A stretch of DNA of 41,536 nt, taken from Acidimicrobiaceae bacterium (lineage in GTDB: Bacteria; Actinomycetota; Acidimicrobiia; Acidimicrobiales; Aldehydirespiratoraceae). Positions 36,837 to 41,536 of the stretch are shown piece after piece; the stretch's first letter is position 1; every line of letters starts with the position of its first letter. Position numbers and translations under genes: made by a program. The notes below the pieces were generated by a model. That model was not told the origin of the DNA, did no database searches, and was given only the letters and a program-made list of their open reading frames with translations. The stretch lies in NCBI GenBank assembly GCA_026708645.1, contig JAPOUM010000020.1, positions 1 to 41,536 on the forward strand. The letters are read 5' to 3'.

Positions 36837-36984
36837 GTCATCGTCCACGGGTTCCGTCCACGGTGTCAATCTAGGCCAGTTCCGAAGGCCGGTTCGCGAG
36901 TCGCTTCGCCGTCCATCCCGGAGTCCTGTCTCAGGCAAGGGTTTTCAGGCATCCAGAGTCCCGATTAGTCCCGGTTCAGACGAC

Positions 36985-37020
36985 AGTTCCAGGCAACGGT
37001 TCCAGGCAACGGTTCCAGGG
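36985..37020 (+). repeat. 13-bp minisatellite, three copies
   Basis: (A/G)GTTCCAGGCAAC repeats at 36985, 36998 and 37011 (last copy diverging after GGTTCCAGG). It lies in the 229-base region between divergent genes. No coding role is seen. Confidence 0.75.
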
Positions 37021-37051
37021 GTTCTGCACGGCCGCGTGGTCCGGGCTTTCG

Positions 37052-37065
37052 TTACAGTTGCAGCG
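37052..37065 (+). promoter_or_regulatory. -10 box of the flavodoxin-fold gene
   Basis: TACAGT (37053-37058) followed by seven bases and GTG, the same arrangement seen before several other genes here. Suggests a leaderless message. Confidence 0.5.
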
Positions 37066-37575
37066 GTGCGATGTGTGATGTTGCAGGCTCATCCGCAGTC
37101 GACGGGCTGCTTGAACGTCGCGCTTCTCCACCGGTTGGCAGGCATTCTGAAAGCCTCGGGTCACGACGTCGAGGTCGTGCGGATCGCTCAAGGCGAGTCG
37201 ATCAGCGCGTTGGACGTTGCTGGCGCCGAAAGCCTGATCCTGGTCTATCCCACATGGTGGGGCGGTTTGCCGGCGCCCCTCCTGGGCTGGTTCCAGAGGG
37301 AGCTCCTCGACTGGATCGACGGCCCCGCCGATGCAGCCACCTCGCCGCTGCGCACCGTGCGGCACCTGGTCGCAGTCACTACTCACGGTTCCCCGAGACG
37401 GGTCAACTGGCTGCAAGGCCAGCCGGGGCTTCAACTGCTGAAGCGCACCGTCGCACGGCTGTGCGCCCCAGGCACGAGGCTGCGCTGGCTGGCTCTCTAC
37501 GGTCTGGATCAGAGCTCCGCCGAGCGCGTCGCCGCCTTCATCGACAGCACCGTCGCGGAGCTTTCACAGCTCTAG
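37066..37575 (+). CDS. Flavodoxin-fold NAD(P)H-dependent oxidoreductase
   Basis: A 169-residue protein of the flavodoxin_2 (NAD(P)H:quinone reductase, MdaB-like) family. It begins CVMLQAHPQSTGCLNVALLH, the FMN phosphate-binding region. It continues with SLILVYPTWWGGLPAPLLGWF, the hallmark Tyr-Pro-x-Trp-Trp segment, and ends with VAVTTHGSPRRVNWL and LYGLDQSS. It probably carries FMN and reduces quinones or similar acceptors in the cytoplasm. GTG 37066 is chosen because the fold begins at once and a -10 box precedes it; the open frame runs back to 36595 across the PNPOx gene. The 192 bases downstream contain CTACCTGTCCG twice in tandem (37691, 37702) and no gene. Confidence 0.8.
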   Translation: MRCVMLQAHPQSTGCLNVALLHRLAGILKASGHDVEVVRIAQGESISALDVAGAESLILVYPTWWGGLPAPLLGWFQRELLDWIDGPADAATSPLRTVRHLVAVTTHGSPRRVNWLQGQPGLQLLKRTVARLCAPGTRLRWLALYGLDQSSAERVAAFIDSTVAELSQL

Positions 37576-37767
37576 AAGGCCGAACGAACAGAGGAACCGG
37601 CTGTTTCATACGCTGGCGACCGTGTCCCGACCGGCCCTCCGGTCACAGCGAACTCCAGCGGGCGCGACACAGCAGCGACGCGACGCGCTCCTACCTGTCC
37701 GCTACCTGTCCGCGCGCTCACCGAGGCTCAGCCGTTCGATCAAGCACAACATCTGCGGGACGCAGCG

Positions 37768-38154
37768 TCAGCGAGCGGCCACCACCGCGATCTCGACCTT
37801 CCAGGCCGGCTGGGCCAGCTCCGGCACGACCACCAGAGTCGACGCCGCCAGGCGGCCGCCCAGGAAACGGTCGCGTTCGGCCATCACCGCGCCGAGGTCT
37901 TGTCCGGGAATCACATAAGTGGTGACCGACACGATGTCGCCGGGCGCCATGCCTGCGGAGGCGAGCATGGCGGCGATGTTGCTCCACACGTCGCGGGCCT
38001 GCGCGCCAGCGTCGTCGGCGATCGAGCCGTCTGGCTGGGTGGCGACGATCCCTGAAGTGTGCAGCCATCTCTGGGCGTCGGTCGTGACCATTGCGTGGGC
38101 GTAGCGCGCCGCCGTCGGCGCGATGCCTGCGGGCTCCACCGGGTGCGATCCCAT
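37768..38154 (-). CDS. Rid/YjgF/UK114 family protein
   Basis: A 128-residue Rid-family protein: [28 protein letters not shown] in part, [22 protein letters not shown], and [25 protein letters not shown] at the end. RidA proper hydrolyses reactive imines using an Arg (E. coli Arg105) just before the penultimate strand; aligned by eye, that position is Ala in LAASTLV. It is thus more likely one of the other Rid subfamilies, with unknown substrate. ATG 38154 lies eight bases after TATGAT, and GTG 38157 is also in frame. Divergent from the F420-type oxidoreductase gene. Confidence 0.8.
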   Translation of the reverse strand: MGSHPVEPAGIAPTAARYAHAMVTTDAQRWLHTSGIVATQPDGSIADDAGAQARDVWSNIAAMLASAGMAPGDIVSVTTYVIPGQDLGAVMAERDRFLGGRLAASTLVVVPELAQPAWKVEIAVVAAR

Positions 38155-38202
38155 CACGCCCGATCATATGTCCGGCGCCTGCGCTGTGTAACAATCGCTG
38201 CC
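38155..38202. promoter_or_regulatory. Divergent promoters for the Rid gene and the F420-type oxidoreductase
   Basis: In 48 bases between divergent starts, the minus strand has TATGAT (38168-38163) and the plus strand has TAACAAT (38189-38195), each a few bases before its start codon. Both messages are probably leaderless. Confidence 0.5.
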
Positions 38203-39228
<1,026 letters not shown>

Positions 39229-39260
39229 ATTACGGGGCTGTGCTGCGAAGTGCGGGGCTG

Positions 39261-39305
39261 CGATGTCTCTTATTATGATGTCTCTTATCATGATGTCTCT
39301 TATCA
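39261..39305 (+). repeat. 15-bp tandem repeat, three copies
   Basis: (C/T)GATGTCTCTTAT(T/C)A occurs at 39261, 39276 and 39291 without gaps; the second and third are identical. An AT-rich stretch follows. It forms most of the 128-base upstream region of the retropepsin-like gene and may be its regulatory region. Confidence 0.88.
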
Positions 39306-39356
39306 TACTGAATATTACATGATATTGTTATAAATCCAAGATCAGGAGAATCACTC

Positions 39357-39710
39357 ATGGGAACTTTCAGTTGTGAGATGCGGATCGACCACATGGTCGA
39401 AGAGCGCTTTATTGAGACGGTGGCGCTCGTCGGCACCGGTGCCGCCATCACGGTGGTGCCGTCTACGAAGCTCGCTGAGATCGGTGTGGAACCCTTCGAC
39501 ACGGTGTGGCTGTCGCTGGCAGACGGCCACCGTGTGGAGTATCCGCTGGGCAAAGCCGTGGCCACGGTGCAGGGCCGCAGCATCGAGACTCTGGTGGTGT
39601 TCGGCGAGGACAGCGAAACCGTGCTGCTCGGCGCCTACACCTTGGAGGGTCTGAGATTCGCGGTCGATCCAGTCGGAGGACGTCTAGTCGAGTTGGTGGG
39701 CCGGCTCTGA
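39357..39710 (+). CDS. Retropepsin-like (clan AA) protein lacking the catalytic Asp
   Basis: A 117-residue single-domain retropepsin-like protein. The active-site segment reads VALVGTGAAITVVPSTKL, while active family members have (L/V)DTGA; residue 26 is Gly (codon GGC) instead of Asp. The rest of the fold is kept: VEYPLGKAVATVQGR, TLVVFGEDSETVLLGAYTLEGL and DPVGGRLVEL, the usual LLG...LE...D...GRL ending. As a homodimer it would lack both catalytic Asp, so it is probably inactive as a protease or reused. ATG 39357 follows AGGAGA by seven bases. Downstream by 27 bases is the amidohydrolase. Upstream lie the tandem 15-bp repeats. Confidence 0.78.
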   Translation: MGTFSCEMRIDHMVEERFIETVALVGTGAAITVVPSTKLAEIGVEPFDTVWLSLADGHRVEYPLGKAVATVQGRSIETLVVFGEDSETVLLGAYTLEGLRFAVDPVGGRLVELVGRL

Positions 39711-39737
39711 CAGGCTTGCGAGTTCGAGTTCGAGGCC

Positions 39738-41141
39738 GTGGCCGTGGCTGCGGCTGATCTTCTGGTTCACGGCGGTGCTGTGGTCACCGTCGACGACGCT
39801 TTCACCGTCCACGATCCGGGCTGGGTGCATGCGCGCGGACGCCGAGTCGTCGAAGCGGCCGCCGGCGAGGCGCCTCCGGGTCTGCTGCGCCAGGCCGCTG
39901 AAGTGATCGACGCGACGGGCTGCGCGGTGATGCCGGGCATGACCAACGCCCACACTCACCTGTTCCAAGCCTTCTTCAGGGGACTGGCCGACGACAAGCC
40001 GCTGCTCGAATGGTTGCAGGACTGCATCTGGCCGGCGGCTGAGCATCTCGACGCCGAAATCGCCGGGGCTGCCGCAATGGCGGGCCTCGTCGAGAACCTG
40101 AGAGGCGGCGCCACGTCGGTGATCGACCATCAGTACATCAACATCGACGATTCGATCGACGACGCGGTGTGCGCCGCAGCGGATCGCCTCGGCGTGCGCT
40201 TCCTGCTGGCGCACGGCTGGGCCGACCGCAACTACCACCCGCCGCTGCAGACCACAGCGTCCGAGGCGATCGCGCAGGCGGACGCGGTCAGGCGCCGCTG
40301 GGACGGCCACGACGCCGACCGCATCCGGGTGGAGCTGGCGCCGCTGATTCCGTGGGGCTGCTCCGATGACGCCATGCGCGCCACGGTGGCTGCTTCGCGC
40401 AGTTGGGGCCGCGGCACGCACATTCACTGCGCCGAGACCGCAGTCGAGGTGCAGATGAGCCTCGACGAGCGCGGCCTGCGCCATGTGCCGTGGCTCGACT
40501 CGCTCGGCGTTCTCGGGCCTGATGCGCAGCTGGCTCACAGCGTTTGGCTCGACGACGCCGAGCTCGACCTGATCGCCTCGGCGGGCGCGGTGGTGGTTCA
40601 CTGCCCGGTGTCGAACATGTATCTGGCATCGGGCGTGGCGCGGCTGGCCGCCATGCGGGATCGGGGGATCACCGTGGCGCTGGCCAGCGACGGGCCCGGC
40701 AGCAACAACCGCCAAGACATGTTCGAGGTTCTGAAGGCGACGGTGCTGCTGCAGAAGGTGCATCATCTCGACGCTCTGGCGCTGCAGCCCGAAGAGGTGA
40801 TCGCCATGGCCTGCCGGGGCGGGGCGTCAGCGTTCGGGATGCCCGAGGACTGCGGCGTGATCGCCGAGGGCAGGCGCGCCGATCTGCTGGTGGTGGACCT
40901 GGGCTCGCCTTTCGTGTCGCCGGTGCATCGCCTCGCCAGCGCCCTCGTCTACAACGCCACCCCCCGCGACCTGCGAGACGTGGTGGTCGACGGCCGCATC
41001 GTCATCCGCGACGGCCGGCTGCAAGTCGCCGACGAGCGTCAGGTCATGGCCGAAGCGAACACCGCCGCCCGCCGACTGTTCGCCCGTGCCGGCATAGACA
41101 CCCGCCTGACCCGATCCCGCTCCGAAATCCCTCAGCAATAG
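39738..41141 (+). CDS. Amidohydrolase, 8-oxoguanine/triazine-type deaminase family
   Basis: A 467-residue metal-dependent hydrolase of the ATZ/TRZ/SAH-deaminase branch. Metal ligands: NAHTHLFQ (His72, His74), THIHCAET (His and substrate Glu), LAHSVWLDDAE and ALASDGPGSNNRQDMFE (Asp with the Asn pair). The DGPGSNN and HSVWLDD segments resemble 8-oxoguanine deaminases and atrazine-type chlorohydrolases. The N- and C-terminal strands form the usual beta sandwich (ADLLVHGGAVVTVDD; ADLLVVDLGSPFVSPVHR). It probably deaminates a purine-like or triazine compound in the cytoplasm. GTG 39738 is the first in-frame start after the preceding gene; no strong ribosome site. The next 182 bases hold no gene. 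Confidence 0.85.
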   Translation: MAVAAADLLVHGGAVVTVDDAFTVHDPGWVHARGRRVVEAAAGEAPPGLLRQAAEVIDATGCAVMPGMTNAHTHLFQAFFRGLADDKPLLEWLQDCIWPAAEHLDAEIAGAAAMAGLVENLRGGATSVIDHQYINIDDSIDDAVCAAADRLGVRFLLAHGWADRNYHPPLQTTASEAIAQADAVRRRWDGHDADRIRVELAPLIPWGCSDDAMRATVAASRSWGRGTHIHCAETAVEVQMSLDERGLRHVPWLDSLGVLGPDAQLAHSVWLDDAELDLIASAGAVVVHCPVSNMYLASGVARLAAMRDRGITVALASDGPGSNNRQDMFEVLKATVLLQKVHHLDALALQPEEVIAMACRGGASAFGMPEDCGVIAEGRRADLLVVDLGSPFVSPVHRLASALVYNATPRDLRDVVVDGRIVIRDGRLQVADERQVMAEANTAARRLFARAGIDTRLTRSRSEIPQQ

Positions 41142-41289
41142 CCGCGTCAGGCTGCAGGGGGTTTGCACGGAAGCCTTCTGGGGCGCCTTGTTCAACGCCG
41201 GGCTCAACAGTCGGTGGCTATCTCGGCGATGCCGTCAAATCCCCCGCCGCTGAGGCATCAAGCGCTCTACTTCGGGTACCGTCAACACT

Positions 41290-41323
41290 CTGACGAGTGC
41301 CTGCGGGAGACTACTATGCGGAC
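41290..41323 (+). promoter_or_regulatory. Promoter of the last, partial gene
   Basis: CTGACG (41290-41295), 16 bases, TACTAT (41312-41317), then six bases to ATG. Good spacing for a housekeeping promoter giving a leaderless message. Confidence 0.5.
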
Positions 41324-41536
41324 ATGCGGCTGCGAGCCGGATCGCTTCGTTGGTGGCAGGCCTCTCTGCTGACGCTTGCTGTTGCTGCGGCGGCGACGGT
41401 GCAGGCTTCGGCGACGGCTTGGGCGCAGACGCCGGTTGATCCGCCTGAGCAGGAGCAGCCTGCCGCTCCGTCGGGCGGCGGCGTGCCGACCGACTTGGAC
41501 GCGCCTCGAGACCCGGCGCCGGAAGGGGACGATTCG
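41324..41536 (+). CDS. Secreted protein, N-terminus only (runs off the window)
   Basis: The frame opens at ATG 41324 and is still open at the last base, so only 71 residues are seen. It begins MRLRAGSLRWWQASLLTLAV, a basic start and hydrophobic core, and continues AAAATVQASATAWAQ, a classical signal peptide with a likely cleavage after AWA or AQ. What follows is Pro/Glu/Gln/Gly rich (TPVDPPEQEQPAAPSGGG, then DAPRDPAPEGDDS), a disordered exported linker. The domain that would identify it lies outside the window. Confidence 0.7.
   Translation, partial: MRLRAGSLRWWQASLLTLAVAAAATVQASATAWAQTPVDPPEQEQPAAPSGGGVPTDLDAPRDPAPEGDDS

Noticed and set aside
39261..39305. CRISPR-like array
   Set aside because: The three 15-bp units are directly adjacent, with no spacers.
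39684..40766. 360-codon minus-strand frame
   Set aside because: Antisense to the amidohydrolase; His-rich low-information sequence.

Overview
The window is high-GC DNA with gene content typical of Actinomycetota. It encodes a mycothiol S-conjugate amidase (Mca), the NucS/EndoMS mismatch endonuclease, the fused acyltransferase/E1 2-oxoglutarate enzyme (Kgd) and an F420-type luciferase-like oxidoreductase. Many genes start with GTG a few bases downstream of a TANNNT box, the layout of leaderless transcripts. An uncultured Acidimicrobiia-like lineage is my best guess. That is inference; no rRNA, tRNA or CRISPR array was recognised.

Layout. 1-700: frameshifted and truncated remnants of a CaiB/BaiF CoA-transferase and a Nudix hydrolase. 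710-5549: parC-parE (topoisomerase IV). 5663-6553: RecB-like PD-(D/E)XK nuclease. 6616-7764 (minus): ParA ATPase and a small membrane protein. 7858-10391: SLC41/MgtE-like permease with a PhoU/TrkA_C partner. 10402-11754: Mca and an SCP2-like protein. 11799-17096 (minus): YdjC-like deacetylase, lipoprotein nuclease, a small unknown, PAP2 phosphatase, VanW protein and NucS. 17132-18724 (minus): AAA/DUF4143 ATPase. 18864-23482 (minus): IMPase/CysQ-like phosphatase behind kgd. 23530-26847: exonuclease III and a CPA2 antiporter with a UspA tail.

From about 26.9 kb the region becomes accessory. A truncated AAA ATPase is followed by an AT-richer island (about 27.3-29.6 kb) holding two overlapping genes: an OLD/PARIS-like ATPase and a DUF3226 TOPRIM-like protein. 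I consider this pair the best candidate for a poorly described system, probably anti-phage. Beyond it lie DinG and UvrD2-like helicases, a small zincin, and a Fic protein preceded by a striking 93-bp-period repeat array. Next come a DinB-fold protein, a G13 tract, a PNPOx-like protein, a flavodoxin-fold reductase, a Rid protein, the F420-type oxidoreductase, a retropepsin-like protein lacking its catalytic Asp, an amidohydrolase, and the start of a secreted protein cut by the window end.

How the genes relate: ParC/ParE, NucS, DinG, UvrD, the RecB-like nuclease and exonuclease III form a scattered DNA topology and repair set. The permease and its PhoU/TrkA_C partner look like a transporter with its regulator. 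VanW and PAP2 are translationally coupled envelope genes. The Fic, DUF4143 and ATPase/TOPRIM genes are the kind found in variable defence or toxin neighbourhoods. Start codons, promoters and repeats were read by eye and no search was run.
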